Origin: Hyphomonas sp. CY54-11-8
Lineage (GTDB): Bacteria > Pseudomonadota > Alphaproteobacteria > Caulobacterales > Hyphomonadaceae
Direction: 5' to 3'
Length of the DNA: 64,000 nucleotides
Assembly (NCBI RefSeq): GCF_000682735.1
Contig: NZ_AWFD01000005.1
Span: 53,205-117,204 of the forward strand
A program made the position numbers and the translations under genes. This document shows, one piece after another, positions 1 through 9,216 of this stretch; the first letter of the stretch is position 1; every line of letters starts with the position of its first letter. The notes under the pieces are model-generated. The model worked only from the letters and a program-made list of their open reading frames with translations, searched no databases and was not told the origin of the DNA.

Positions 1-295
1 CGGCGCCGCAGACCAGTGCGGCAATCGCAGCGCCGAAGCGCCGCGAGAATGGCAGAAGCAGAAAGAAAGCTGCGAACAGTTCAATGATCGCTATCACGAA
101 CCGTCCAGCCGGCTCGAACAGGGAAACGCCTGAGCGCTCGGCAATGGTCTGGAACACGATATTCTGACCTGGCGCATCAAACAGTTTCACAGAGCCTTCG
201 GACGGGTCCGGCAAAGGCGCAATTGCGGACTGGATGAACATGGCGATCAGGAACAGTGCCAGCGCCCAACTGATAAGATGTCTGAATATACGCAT
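1..295 (-). CDS. DoxX-like membrane protein (3' end outside window)
   Basis: Read on the minus strand from an ATG at 295, the frame stays open to the window edge, giving about 98 residues. It begins MRIFRHLISWALALFL, a membrane-type N-terminus, and has a second hydrophobic stretch around residues 66-82 (IAIIELFAAFFLLLPF), followed by an arginine pair and another hydrophobic start. The pattern and the E in the second helix resemble DoxX/DoxD-type quinone-linked or uncharacterised small membrane proteins, but this is pattern recognition only. It is divergent from the MFS gene across a 146-base gap. The C-terminal part lies beyond position 1, so length and family cannot be settled. Confidence 0.5.
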   Translation of the reverse strand, partial: MRIFRHLISWALALFLIAMFIQSAIAPLPDPSEGSVKLFDAPGQNIVFQTIAERSGVSLFEPAGRFVIAIIELFAAFFLLLPFSRRFGAAIAALVCGA

Positions 296-441
296 GGTCC
301 ACCCTGGATACCGGCAGGTTTGTTAAGGCTACCGGTCGCAGCGCAGCAGCGCAACTGGTTGAAACCCGGCGTTTCTGTGGCGAAGCGGGCTTTCCATCCC
401 TGCCCGGGCTACCTAATGTCCCGCCTCGAGCGGGAGGTCGA

Positions 442-1893
442 ATGGACGAACAGGTCGAATCCATTGCCGACGAGATTACGGAAGAAGCGGCGGGCGACGT
501 CACTTCTCCGGTCAGCGGTGTCAGCGAAGCGCTGACAGCAGGCGCCTCGCTTCTGTCGACCGCCAGCCATTGGCGTGCCCGGCGCATCCGCCGGGTCGTG
601 AAGATCGAGCTGCCGGCCTACCTTCTTGTCCAGTGCAGCTGGTTCATGGCGTTCGGCCTCCAGATGGTTCTGTTCCCCTACCTGATTACGGACGCCAATC
701 ACCTGCACCGGGACGGCCTCGCACTCGGCCTCGCCAACATGGCCTTGTCCGGTCCCTCCGTGATTTTCCTGCTGCTGGGCGGTGTGGTGGCCGAACGCGC
801 AGACGGCAAACGCCTGCTGATCCTGCTGCACCTTCTGGCAGCCGCGCCGGCGCTCGCGCTGGCAGCGTTCGTCTGGAAAGGCACCCTCACCTATCCCGCC
901 ATGATCGCCTATGGCCTCACCATCGGCACCGTCGGTGCCTTCATGATGCCCGCCCGGGACTCGATCGTGAACGAAGTCGTTGAACGCCGCGCCCGGGTCG
1001 GATCGGGCGTAACGCTGCAACTCGGCGTGACGCTGGCCACGATGGCACAGTTTGTCGCCCAGATCGGCGGACTGATCATTGGCGGCTATGCCGACAAGCT
1101 GACCAAGATGCCTGACTGGATGGGCGGCTTCGGGATCGGTCCGATCCCGGCACAGCAACTCCTTTTCATTCAAGGCACCGTCCTGGCACTGGGCGCCATC
1201 TTCGCGCTCTGGCTGGGCAAGGGCCGCCAGTTGCTCAGCAGCGGCCGGGGTGTAAAGGGCGCGCTGGCCGATATCGCCGATGGTTTCCACGCCGTACGCT
1301 CTGACGGCAAGCTCTGGGCGATGACGGCCCTGATGTTCGGCGTCGGCATTTTCGTGATCGGCGCCTTCCTCGTCGTGCTGCCCATCGTGAACCGGGATGT
1401 CTATGGCTTCGGCCCCGATGGCATCCGGGACATGTTCGTGACTTTCTGGATGGGCGCGTTCGTCTCGTCCGTGGTACTGTCGGTCTTCAAGCGCATCAAA
1501 CGGCAGGGCCGCCTTTTGCTCATCGCACAATTCCTGGCCTCGCTCAGCATCCTCCTGATGATGTGGCCGATCCCGCATTGGGGCTTCCTCACCATCGTGT
1601 TCGTCTGGGGGCTCGCCGCCGGTATTTCCATCGCCATGAGCCGTTCCATCGTTCAGGACGCCGCGCCGAAGGAAAAACTGGCCCGCGTACTGTCCATCTA
1701 CCAGCTCGGCTTCATGGCAGGCGCGCCGTTCGGCGCGTTCCTGATGGGGGCCCTGGTCGACCTGTTCGGTCCGGCGAAGATCGCCATCGTGCCGGCAGGC
1801 GGCATGATCATCCTGATCCTCTGGATGGTTTTCTTCACACCGGTCTGGAACATGAAAGGCTCCGCTTGGCTTGCCCATCGCGAAAAGGCCTGA
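442..1893 (+). CDS. MFS transporter
   Basis: 483 residues with the alternating hydrophobic segments of a 12-helix major facilitator. The first helix starts near residue 55 (ELPAYLLVQCSWFMAFG) after a soluble, charged N-terminal extension of about 50 residues. An MFS loop-like motif (GGVVAERADGKR, about 112-123) lies between helices 2 and 3, as in the enterobactin-exporter-like (MFS_3) branch. The start at ATG 442 is preceded by GGGAGG four bases upstream; a small CCCGC/GCGGG hairpin (420-434) overlaps that ribosome site. The gene is followed closely by alr and the mla genes on the same strand. Substrate cannot be read from sequence; drug or metabolite export is the family norm. Confidence 0.8.
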   Translation: MDEQVESIADEITEEAAGDVTSPVSGVSEALTAGASLLSTASHWRARRIRRVVKIELPAYLLVQCSWFMAFGLQMVLFPYLITDANHLHRDGLALGLANMALSGPSVIFLLLGGVVAERADGKRLLILLHLLAAAPALALAAFVWKGTLTYPAMIAYGLTIGTVGAFMMPARDSIVNEVVERRARVGSGVTLQLGVTLATMAQFVAQIGGLIIGGYADKLTKMPDWMGGFGIGPIPAQQLLFIQGTVLALGAIFALWLGKGRQLLSSGRGVKGALADIADGFHAVRSDGKLWAMTALMFGVGIFVIGAFLVVLPIVNRDVYGFGPDGIRDMFVTFWMGAFVSSVVLSVFKRIKRQGRLLLIAQFLASLSILLMMWPIPHWGFLTIVFVWGLAAGISIAMSRSIVQDAAPKEKLARVLSIYQLGFMAGAPFGAFLMGALVDLFGPAKIAIVPAGGMIILILWMVFFTPVWNMKGSAWLAHREKA

Positions 1894-1950
1894 AAAGTGC
1901 CGCCATTGCCGGGCTGACAATTGGCCAGAAGCCAATTAACCCGTGCAGAC

Positions 1951-3006
1951 ATGTCGTCCCTGCCACGCGCCACCATCCACCTGGACCATATCGTCGCCAA
2001 TTGGCGCACGATGGCAGGCCTGCAGCCGAAGTCGACAACCGCCGCAGTCGTTAAGGCCAATGCCTACGGCCTTGGTGCGGAACCTGTGGCCCGCGCACTG
2101 GCAGCCGCCGGGTGCAACACCTTCTTTGTCGCCTATCCGGAAGAAGGCGCGGCCGTTCGGAAGACCGTCGGGCCAGCCCCTGCCATATTCATTCTGAGCG
2201 GGCCTGCTCGCGCCACGATGCACCTGTTCCATGCACACGCTCTCACCGCAGTCCTGAACAGCGAAGCGCAAGTCAGTCTCTGGGCCGATATGGCGGGCCT
2301 GCCCTGCGCGCTTCACTTCGACACCGGCATGAACCGGCTGGGCCTGCCGGTGAGTGTGCTGGAATCCAATGGGGACGCGCTGCGCGCCCTGCAGCCGGTC
2401 CTGGTAATGAGTCACCTCGCCTGCGCCGATGAGCCGGACCATGAAATGAACGCCGCCCAGCTCGTCGCCTTCAGCGATATCGCAGCCGCCTTCCCCGGCG
2501 TTCCGGCAAGCCTCGCCAATTCGGCCGGCTGTTATCTTGGCCGCGATTACGGCTTTCAGCTCACACGACCCGGCCTTGCCCTTTACGGCGGCACGACCCC
2601 CCCAGCCCGCGTGCAACTGCAGCACGCCGTTACGCTGGAGGCAGAGATCCTCAGCGTGTTCTCCGTCAAGGCAGGTGAAACCGTAGGATATGGCGCGACA
2701 TTCAAGGCGCCGCAGGATATGATGCTCGCCACGGCCGGCCTCGGTTATGCCGACGGCATTCCGAGGTCTGCCTCCAACTGTTTCATCGGCTGGCTGGATG
2801 ATCAGCCTTGCCCCGTCACCGGCCGGGTGTCGATGGACCTCATCACAATTGATGTATCCAAAGCACAGCAGGCGGCAAAAGCAGGCCGCCGCGTTGAATT
2901 CCTTGGCTCGCATGCCAAACTCGAAGACCAGGCCGCACGGGCCAACACGCTCGGCTATGAGCTACTCACAGGACTCGGGACACGTGTCGAACGCCTCTAC
3001 CCGTAA
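1951..3006 (+). CDS. alr: alanine racemase
   Basis: 351 residues, normal for the family. The PLP-binding lysine is K35 in VVKANAYG and the second catalytic residue is Y247 in ETVGYGATF; the fold-III TIM barrel plus C-terminal beta domain covers the whole length. It interconverts L- and D-alanine for peptidoglycan in the cytoplasm. ATG 1951 is preferred because an upstream in-frame TTG (1921) would add ten residues not typical of the family. The 3' end overlaps the start chosen for mlaE by 50 bases, so the two genes are probably co-transcribed and coupled. Confidence 0.93.
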   Translation: MSSLPRATIHLDHIVANWRTMAGLQPKSTTAAVVKANAYGLGAEPVARALAAAGCNTFFVAYPEEGAAVRKTVGPAPAIFILSGPARATMHLFHAHALTAVLNSEAQVSLWADMAGLPCALHFDTGMNRLGLPVSVLESNGDALRALQPVLVMSHLACADEPDHEMNAAQLVAFSDIAAAFPGVPASLANSAGCYLGRDYGFQLTRPGLALYGGTTPPARVQLQHAVTLEAEILSVFSVKAGETVGYGATFKAPQDMMLATAGLGYADGIPRSASNCFIGWLDDQPCPVTGRVSMDLITIDVSKAQQAAKAGRRVEFLGSHAKLEDQAARANTLGYELLTGLGTRVERLYP

Positions 3007-3796
3007 TCGCGGGATACCCAATCCGCTGGCCTGGATCGGCGCAGCAGCACTCGGCCTCTTCGGGGAGATCGGCCGACTGGCTGTATTCTCCGCCAGGGTA
3101 AAGGCTGCGGCCTTCTCGCCGCGCTGGTATATTGGCCAGATCTGGAAGCAGATCGTCCAGATTGGCTTTTTCTCCCTGCCGGTCGTGGGCATGTCCGCCA
3201 TCTTTATTGGCGCCGCGCTCGCCCTGAACATCTATCAGGGAAGTGGCCGCTTCGGCGCAGAACAGTTCGTTCCGAACATCGTGGTGCTCGGCATTACGCG
3301 CGAACTTGGCGCGACGATCACCGCACTGATGCTCGCAGGAAGGGTCTCTGCCGGTATCTCCGCAGAGATCGGTGCCATGCGCGTGACCGAGCAGATTGAT
3401 GCGCTGGAATCCCTGTCCGCATCGCCGTACCGCTACCTCTATGCCCCTCGCTTCCTTGCCGCGCTGATCGCCTTGCCACTGCTTGTGCTGGTCGCTGACA
3501 TTATCGGCGTCATGGGCGGCTGGGCTGTGTCTGTCTTTGGCCTCGGCTTCGACTCCACGGTCTACCTTCGCAACACGCTCGACTTCGTCACCCGTAACGA
3601 CATCCTGACCGGCCTGATCAAGGCGGTGGTGTTCGGCGCCGTGATCGCGCTGATGGGTTGTTATCAGGGCGACAGGTCCAAGGCGGGCGCGACGGGTGTG
3701 GGCCGCGCAGCGACCCTCTCCATGGTCGGCGCCGCCGTCCTGGTGCTTGCCTCAAACTACATCATGTCGACCATCTTCGTGGAGGTCGGCCTGTGA
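2957..3796 (+). CDS. mlaE: MlaE-type phospholipid ABC permease
   Basis: 279 residues if started at ATG 2957, which lies inside alr; GTG 2984 is an alternative start that shortens it by nine residues. The MlaE/YrbE permease family is recognisable from the central signature ELGATITALMLAGRVSAGISAEIGAMRVTEQIDALE and several C-terminal membrane helices ending in SNYIMSTIF. Together with the ATPase that follows it should form the inner-membrane core of the Mla system, which moves phospholipids between the inner and outer membranes. The substrate-binding MlaD and the periplasmic MlaC are not in this window, so they must be elsewhere. Stop overlaps the GTG start of mlaF. Confidence 0.88.
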   Translation: MSYSQDSGHVSNASTRNRGIPNPLAWIGAAALGLFGEIGRLAVFSARVKAAAFSPRWYIGQIWKQIVQIGFFSLPVVGMSAIFIGAALALNIYQGSGRFGAEQFVPNIVVLGITRELGATITALMLAGRVSAGISAEIGAMRVTEQIDALESLSASPYRYLYAPRFLAALIALPLLVLVADIIGVMGGWAVSVFGLGFDSTVYLRNTLDFVTRNDILTGLIKAVVFGAVIALMGCYQGDRSKAGATGVGRAATLSMVGAAVLVLASNYIMSTIFVEVGL

Positions 3797-4557
3797 CGAC
3801 ACCCATTCTCAGCCTGCAGAATGTCGAGAAGCGGTTCGGCAAGAACCACGTCCTGCGCGGCGTGACGCTGGATGTCGCCCCCGGTGAGAGCCTTGTCGTG
3901 ATCGGCGGCTCCGGCTCGGGCAAATCCGTCATGCTGAAGAATGCGCTCGGCCTGATGACACCGGACTCCGGCAAGATCCTCTTCAACGGCGAAGACGTGA
4001 CCCAGGCAAAGGGCAAGACCCGTGCCCGCATGCGCGAGCGGGTCGGCATGCTGTTCCAGTCCGGCGCGCTGTTCGACTCGCTCACAGTCTGGGAGAATGT
4101 CGCCTTCCGCCTCGTGAATTCCGGCGTGGTCAGCCGCGCCAAGGCGAAAGACCGCGCCATCGAGACGCTCAGCAAGGTGCGCCTCGGGTCAGATGTGGCC
4201 GACCTTTACCCGGCAGAGATTTCCGGCGGCATGCAGAAACGCGTCTCACTCGCCCGCTCCATCATTTCCAAGCCGGACCTGATCTTCTTCGACGAGCCAA
4301 CAACAGGTCTCGACCCGATCACGGCAGACGCGATCAATGACCTCATCATCGAGCAGGTGCGCGGCCTCGGCGCGGCGACAGTGACCATCACCCACGACAT
4401 GGCGTCGGCTCGAAAGATCGCTGATGAAGTGGCCATGCTGTTCGAGGGTGAGATCATCTGGCGCGGCAAGGCGTCAGACGTCGACAATAGCGGCAACCCG
4501 TATGTCGACCAGTTCGTACACGGACGCGCCGAAGGCCCCATCCAGCCCGCGCTTTAA
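3793..4557 (+). CDS. mlaF: MlaF-type ABC ATPase
   Basis: 254 residues from GTG 3793, which overlaps the mlaE TGA (GTGA arrangement), implying translational coupling. Walker A is GGSGSGKS near residue 37, the ABC signature is ISGGMQKRVSLARS near 141, and Walker B is LIFFDEPTTGLDP near 160. ISGGMQKRVSLAR is the version usual in MlaF proteins. It powers the MlaE permease for phospholipid transport in outer-membrane lipid asymmetry. Confidence 0.92.
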   Translation: MTTPILSLQNVEKRFGKNHVLRGVTLDVAPGESLVVIGGSGSGKSVMLKNALGLMTPDSGKILFNGEDVTQAKGKTRARMRERVGMLFQSGALFDSLTVWENVAFRLVNSGVVSRAKAKDRAIETLSKVRLGSDVADLYPAEISGGMQKRVSLARSIISKPDLIFFDEPTTGLDPITADAINDLIIEQVRGLGAATVTITHDMASARKIADEVAMLFEGEIIWRGKASDVDNSGNPYVDQFVHGRAEGPIQPAL

Positions 4558-4596
4558 GGTCTTTCTTCAGCCCGCGAACCCGCCTATCCCGACATC

Positions 4597-5979
4597 ATGG
4601 CCAAAACCGCTACCACCGCCTTTGTTTGCCAGTCCTGTGGGGAGGTTCACTCCAAATGGAGTGGCAAGTGTAATGGTTGCGGGGAGTGGAACACGCTGGT
4701 GGAAGAAGTCACCGGCGGAGTACCTGGCGGCCTCGCAGCGCCGAAGACAGGCTCCAAACGCTCCGGCAAGGTCGAATTCGTTGCGCTGAACGACACGGCC
4801 GAGGCGCCGGCGCGCATTGTCATGGGCGTCGACGAGCTGGACCGCGTGTTCGGCGGCGGCATTGTCCCCTCGTCTGCGACGCTGATCGGCGGTGATCCCG
4901 GTATCGGCAAATCGACCCTGTTGCTGCAGGTTGCCGCACGCCTCGCCCGCAACGGGCTGAAGACAGTCTATGTCTCTGGCGAGGAAGCCGCGCCCCAGAT
5001 TCAGGACCGCGCAAAGCGTCTCAAAGTGGCCGAAAGCCCTGTCCAGCTCGCGACGGAAACGGACTTACGCAAGATCATAAGCGCCCTGAAGGCTGCCGAG
5101 CCGGACTTTGTCGTGATCGACTCGATCCAGACACTCTGGTCCGACAGTCTGGAAGCGGCCCCCGGCTCGGTCGCCCAGGTACGGGCCTGCGCGCAGGAGC
5201 TGACCCGTTGGGCGAAGAAGTCCGGCGCGGCGCTTGTCCTCGTCGGCCATGTCACCAAGGAAGGCACCATCGCGGGCCCGCGCGTTGTGGAACACATGGT
5301 GGACGCCGTCTTCTATTTCGAGGGTGAACGCGGCCACCAGTTCCGCATCCTGCGCGCTGTGAAGAACCGGTTCGGTCCGACCGACGAGATCGGCATCTTC
5401 GAGATGCACCAATATGGGCTCGCCCCCGCCAAGGAACCCTCGGCCCTGTTCCTCAGCGCAGATGGCGAGAGCGAAGGCGGCGCAGCAGTATTCGCAGCCA
5501 TGGAGGGCTCGCGACCCGTACTGGCAGAAGTGCAGGCCCTTGTCGCCAAAAGCGCCTATGGCACACCGCGGCGCAGCGTGGTCGGGTGGGATTCCGGACG
5601 CCTCGCCATGTTGCTGGCCGTGCTGGAAGCGCGCTGCGGCGTCACGATGGCGGGCATGGACGTCTATCTCTCCGTGGCCGGAGGTTACAAGATTATGGAA
5701 CCCGCCGGCGACCTCTCCGCCGCCGCGGCCCTGCTCACTTCCCTGTCTGCCAACCCGGCGCCGGAACGCAGCGTTTTCTTCGGCGAAGTCGCCCTGTCCG
5801 GCGCCGTCCGCCCGGTTGCCCGCATGGAACAGCGCCTCAAAGAAGCCGAACGGCTCGGTTTCGAGCGCGCATTCGTGCCGGAAGGTGCGCCGACCGCAGT
5901 GGATGGCTTGACCGTGACGCCGATTAAACGGCTTATCGACCTTGTGGAGTTGCTTGCCCCGGACGCACTGAATGCTTGA
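4597..5979 (+). CDS. radA: DNA repair protein RadA
   Basis: 460 residues. It has the N-terminal C4 zinc finger (C11, C14, C25, C28), the RecA-like Walker A GGDPGIGKST (98-107), the diagnostic KNRFG motif and the Lon-protease-like C-terminal domain ending near VELLAPDA. RadA is a DnaB-type helicase acting on recombination intermediates. Start is ATG 4597, 39 bases after mlaF. The stop overlaps the next gene (cvpA) by 8 bases. Confidence 0.96.
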   Translation: MAKTATTAFVCQSCGEVHSKWSGKCNGCGEWNTLVEEVTGGVPGGLAAPKTGSKRSGKVEFVALNDTAEAPARIVMGVDELDRVFGGGIVPSSATLIGGDPGIGKSTLLLQVAARLARNGLKTVYVSGEEAAPQIQDRAKRLKVAESPVQLATETDLRKIISALKAAEPDFVVIDSIQTLWSDSLEAAPGSVAQVRACAQELTRWAKKSGAALVLVGHVTKEGTIAGPRVVEHMVDAVFYFEGERGHQFRILRAVKNRFGPTDEIGIFEMHQYGLAPAKEPSALFLSADGESEGGAAVFAAMEGSRPVLAEVQALVAKSAYGTPRRSVVGWDSGRLAMLLAVLEARCGVTMAGMDVYLSVAGGYKIMEPAGDLSAAAALLTSLSANPAPERSVFFGEVALSGAVRPVARMEQRLKEAERLGFERAFVPEGAPTAVDGLTVTPIKRLIDLVELLAPDALNA

Positions 5980-6517
5980 GTCCATTACAGCTTTCGACGG
6001 AATCGCGCTGGCGGTTGTCGTGATCTCAGGGATCATGGGGTTTGCCCGTGGATTTCTAAGGGAATTGGCTACGCTCGGCGCATTTATCGGCGCGCTGGCC
6101 GCCGCCTATTACGCCCGCGTCTTCTTCCACGACGATCTTTCCGCCCTGCTGCCGCCGAATCTCGCGCCCTGGACGGCGGACGTGATTCTGCTGATCGTCG
6201 CCTTCATCATCGTTTATGTGCTGATTGCCTGGCTCGGGCAGCGACTTTCCAAAAATATCCACGGTGCAGAAGGCATTGGCATGTTCGACCATGTGGCCGG
6301 CGCCGTGTTCGGCGTGCTGCGAGGCTTCGTAGCCCTTGTTTTCTTTGTAGTCCTTCTGGGACTCGTGCTCGAACAGAGCCGGATTCCAAGCTTCATCCAG
6401 AACGGAATCACCTATCCGCCGCTGCGGAATCTGGCCGATTTCGTGAATGTTGAAGCAGCCAAGGTGGGAAAAGAAGTGCAAGTCCCCCTTTCCTCTGAGG
6501 AGGAAAACGGGCAATAG
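5972..6517 (+). CDS. CvpA family membrane protein
   Basis: 181 residues. The N-terminus (ITAFDGIALAVVVISGIMGFARGFLREL) and three further hydrophobic helices are the CvpA/colicin V production pattern, with a charged C-terminal tail. The gene overlaps the end of radA by 8 bases and is 39 bases upstream of purF, the same cvpA-purF order seen in many proteobacteria. Its biochemical role is not established; family members affect envelope stress resistance and purine-linked colicin production. Confidence 0.88.
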   Translation: MLESITAFDGIALAVVVISGIMGFARGFLRELATLGAFIGALAAAYYARVFFHDDLSALLPPNLAPWTADVILLIVAFIIVYVLIAWLGQRLSKNIHGAEGIGMFDHVAGAVFGVLRGFVALVFFVVLLGLVLEQSRIPSFIQNGITYPPLRNLADFVNVEAAKVGKEVQVPLSSEEENGQ

Positions 6518-6556
6518 GCCCCTGTCGCAAGTCTGTCATCCAGGAGCGCATGTCGT

Positions 6557-8008
6557 ATGGTCCACTTTGATCACGATGACGACAAGCCCCGCGAAGAGTG
6601 TGGCGTCTTCGGTATTTTCGGAAATCACGAAGCGAGTCTTCTGACTGCGCTTGGCCTGCACGCGCTGCAGCACCGCGGACAGGAAGCCTGCGGCATCACC
6701 TCTTTCGACGGCAAGCGTTTCCCCTCCGAGCGCCATATGGGCATGGTGGGTGAGCATTTTGGCGGAGACCTGCGGGCGCGCCTGCCGGGCCATGCCGCAA
6801 TCGGCCACAACCGTTATTCCACGCAAGGCCGGCCGATGCTTCGCAACATCCAGCCGATCTTCGCGGATCTTGCCGGCGGCGGCTTTGCCGTTGCCCATAA
6901 CGGCAACCTGACGAATTCCCGCGAGCTGCGCTACCAGCTGGTCCAGGATGGGGCGATCTTCCAGTCCACCATGGACACCGAGGTGATCCTGCACCTCGTT
7001 GCCCGCTCCAGCCGTCCGCGTTTCCTCGACCGCCTGATCGACGCCCTGCAGAAGATTGAGGGCGGCTATGCCCTGGTCGGCCTGACCGGCAAGAAGCTGA
7101 TCGGCGCACGCGATCCGGTGGGCCTGCGCCCGCTGGTGCTCGGCCGCCTTGGCGATGCGTATGTGCTGGCTTCTGAAACCTGCGCGCTCGACATCATCGG
7201 TGCCGAATTCGTGCGCGAAGTTGAGAATGGCGAAGTTGTTGTCATTTCCGACAAGGGCATTGAATCCCATCGCTTCGCCCAGGCCCGCCCTGCCAGCCCC
7301 TGCATCTTCGAATATGTCTACTTTGCGCGCCCTGACAGTATCGTTCAGGGCCGCTCTGTTTATGAAGTGCGCCGCCGCATGGGCCACCAGCTGGCCGCGG
7401 AAACGCCGTGCGAAGCCGATGTGGTCGTGCCGGTGCCGGATTCCGGCGTACCTGCCGCGCTCGGCTTCTCAGAAGCCTCCGGCATCCCCTTCCAGATGGG
7501 CATCATCCGGAACCACTATGTGGGCCGGACCTTCATCCAGCCGACCCAGACCGGCCGCCAGAGCGCGATCTCCAAGAAGCACAGCCCGAACAAGGCTGTG
7601 CTGGAAGGCAAGCGCGTTGTGCTGGTCGACGACTCCATCGTCCGTGGCAACACGTCGAAGAAGATCGTGCAGATGGTGAAAGAGGCAGGCGCCAAGGAGA
7701 TCCACTTCCGCTCCGCCAGCCCGCCGATCGTGAACCCGGATTTCTACGGTATCGACATGGCCGCGAAGTCCGAACTGTTCGCCGCGATCCACACCCATGA
7801 GGAAATGGTGCGTGAGCTGAAGGTGGACTCCCTCGGCTTCCTGTCGGTTCCGGGTCTCTACCACGCCATCGGCGAGCCGGTGCGCAACAATATGATGCCG
7901 CAGTTCGCCGACCACTGCTTCACCGGCGAATACCCCACCCCGCTGGTCGATTACGAACATGACGAGAGCGACAAGGAGCGTCAGCTCTCCCTGCTGGACG
8001 ACGCGTAA
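6557..8008 (+). CDS. purF: amidophosphoribosyltransferase
   Basis: 483 residues. It catalyses the first committed step of purine synthesis, transferring the glutamine amide to PRPP. The Ntn-type nucleophile is C15 (EECGVFGIFG) after a short acidic propeptide rich in Asp, which should be removed by self-cleavage. The glutaminase motifs HNRYST and HNGN are present, as is the PRPP loop VVLVDDSIVRGNTSKKI. AGGAG lies ten bases before ATG 6557. Closely follows cvpA. Confidence 0.96.
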   Translation: MVHFDHDDDKPREECGVFGIFGNHEASLLTALGLHALQHRGQEACGITSFDGKRFPSERHMGMVGEHFGGDLRARLPGHAAIGHNRYSTQGRPMLRNIQPIFADLAGGGFAVAHNGNLTNSRELRYQLVQDGAIFQSTMDTEVILHLVARSSRPRFLDRLIDALQKIEGGYALVGLTGKKLIGARDPVGLRPLVLGRLGDAYVLASETCALDIIGAEFVREVENGEVVVISDKGIESHRFAQARPASPCIFEYVYFARPDSIVQGRSVYEVRRRMGHQLAAETPCEADVVVPVPDSGVPAALGFSEASGIPFQMGIIRNHYVGRTFIQPTQTGRQSAISKKHSPNKAVLEGKRVVLVDDSIVRGNTSKKIVQMVKEAGAKEIHFRSASPPIVNPDFYGIDMAAKSELFAAIHTHEEMVRELKVDSLGFLSVPGLYHAIGEPVRNNMMPQFADHCFTGEYPTPLVDYEHDESDKERQLSLLDDA

Positions 8009-8029
8009 GGCCTGCGCTAGACGCGCGGC

Positions 8030-8746
8030 ATGACCCAACCCCGCCTCATCCTCGTTACCGGCGCCTCCCGCGGCATCGGCCGGTCCGCCGCCCTGCATCT
8101 CGCGAAACAGGGTGACATCGTCATTGCCATTGCCCGCTCGAAACTGGCCCTCGAAAAGCTGGACGACGAGATCCGCGCACTTGGCAGCGAAGCCGTTCTG
8201 GTGCCGATGGACCTGAAAGACACCAAGGGGATCGAGACGCTTGGCAAAGTGATCGGCGAACAGTTCGGACGCCTCGACGGCCTGGTGGCGAATGCCGGCA
8301 TCCTTGGCACACTGGGACCGCTGGAGACCTGCGGCCCGCGCAGCTTCGAGGAAACAATCGCGGTGAACCTGACCGCCAATTTCCACCTGATCCGGGTGCT
8401 CGGCCCATGGCTGCACAAGTCGGAAGCCCCGCGCACCGTTTTCGTCACCTCTGGCGTTGCCCGTCACCCCCGCGCTTTCTGGGGACCTTACCAGGCCGCG
8501 AAGGCGGGTCTTGAGGCCATGGTGCTTGGCTGGGCCGACGAGCAGGAAAACCTGCCTTTGCGCGCGAACCTGTTCAATCCAGGTGGCACCCGCACCGGCA
8601 TGCGCGCCGAAGCCATGCCGGGCGAAGACCCGATGAGCATTCCGTCAGCGGACGATGTGTCCGCTGAACTGGTGAAGCTCGTCAGCAAGGACGAGACCCG
8701 TACGGGCCAGCTGGTCAACTATCGCGAAGTGGCCGCCGCACATTGA
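8030..8746 (+). CDS. short-chain dehydrogenase/reductase
   Basis: 238 residues. The NAD(P) motif is TGASRGIGRSAA near the N-terminus, VANAG follows at about residue 85, and the catalytic Y-x-x-x-K is YQAAK at about 154-158 with the Ser in TSGVA. This is the YciK/cytoplasmic oxidoreductase-like branch; the substrate is unknown. It begins 21 bases after purF and its stop codon overlaps the start of the acetyltransferase gene, so the two are likely coupled. Confidence 0.85.
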   Translation: MTQPRLILVTGASRGIGRSAALHLAKQGDIVIAIARSKLALEKLDDEIRALGSEAVLVPMDLKDTKGIETLGKVIGEQFGRLDGLVANAGILGTLGPLETCGPRSFEETIAVNLTANFHLIRVLGPWLHKSEAPRTVFVTSGVARHPRAFWGPYQAAKAGLEAMVLGWADEQENLPLRANLFNPGGTRTGMRAEAMPGEDPMSIPSADDVSAELVKLVSKDETRTGQLVNYREVAAAH

Positions 8747-9216
8747 TGCCGGAGAAACCTGCTGTCCGGTCCGCCACAAGCGAAGACCTGCCGCTCCTGA
8801 AAGAATTCGAACAGGGCATCATCACGGCTGAGCGGCCGTATGATCACACGCTGAAGCCGGACCCGATCAGCTATTACGACATCGGAGAACTGATCGATTC
8901 CGATGATGCAGACGTTGCCGTGGTCGAACTGGATGGCGAGATCGTTGCGTCCGGCTATGCCCACAAACAGCGTTCAAAACACTATATCCAGCACGAATAC
9001 CATGCCTTCCTGGGCTTCATGTTCGTCCGCCCGGAATATCGCGGACGCGGCCTGAACAAGATCCTGATCGATCATCTCACAGGCTGGGCCAAGGCAAACG
9101 GCCTCAGCGAGATCCGGCTGACGGTCTACTCCACGAATGAACCGGCGATCCGGGCTTATGAGAAGGCCGGCTTTGCGCCCTACATTACCGAGATGCGCCT
9201 GAATCTGGACGAGTAG
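8746..9216 (+). CDS. GNAT family N-acetyltransferase
   Basis: 156 residues from ATG 8746, which shares a base with the SDR stop codon (TGATG). The acetyl-CoA binding motif A is FVRPEYRGRGLNKILIDHL, and the C-terminal motif B is NEPAIRAYEKAGF, both textbook GNAT features. Acceptor substrate is unknown. Its 3' end overlaps the convergent WYL regulator gene by 32 bases. Confidence 0.86.
   Translation: MPEKPAVRSATSEDLPLLKEFEQGIITAERPYDHTLKPDPISYYDIGELIDSDDADVAVVELDGEIVASGYAHKQRSKHYIQHEYHAFLGFMFVRPEYRGRGLNKILIDHLTGWAKANGLSEIRLTVYSTNEPAIRAYEKAGFAPYITEMRLNLDE

Noticed and set aside
409..1935. 508-residue minus-strand frame across the MFS gene
   Set aside because: Antisense shadow in a high-GC gene: low-complexity composition rich in His, Gly, Asp and Gln, no domain, and fully covered by a convincing transporter.
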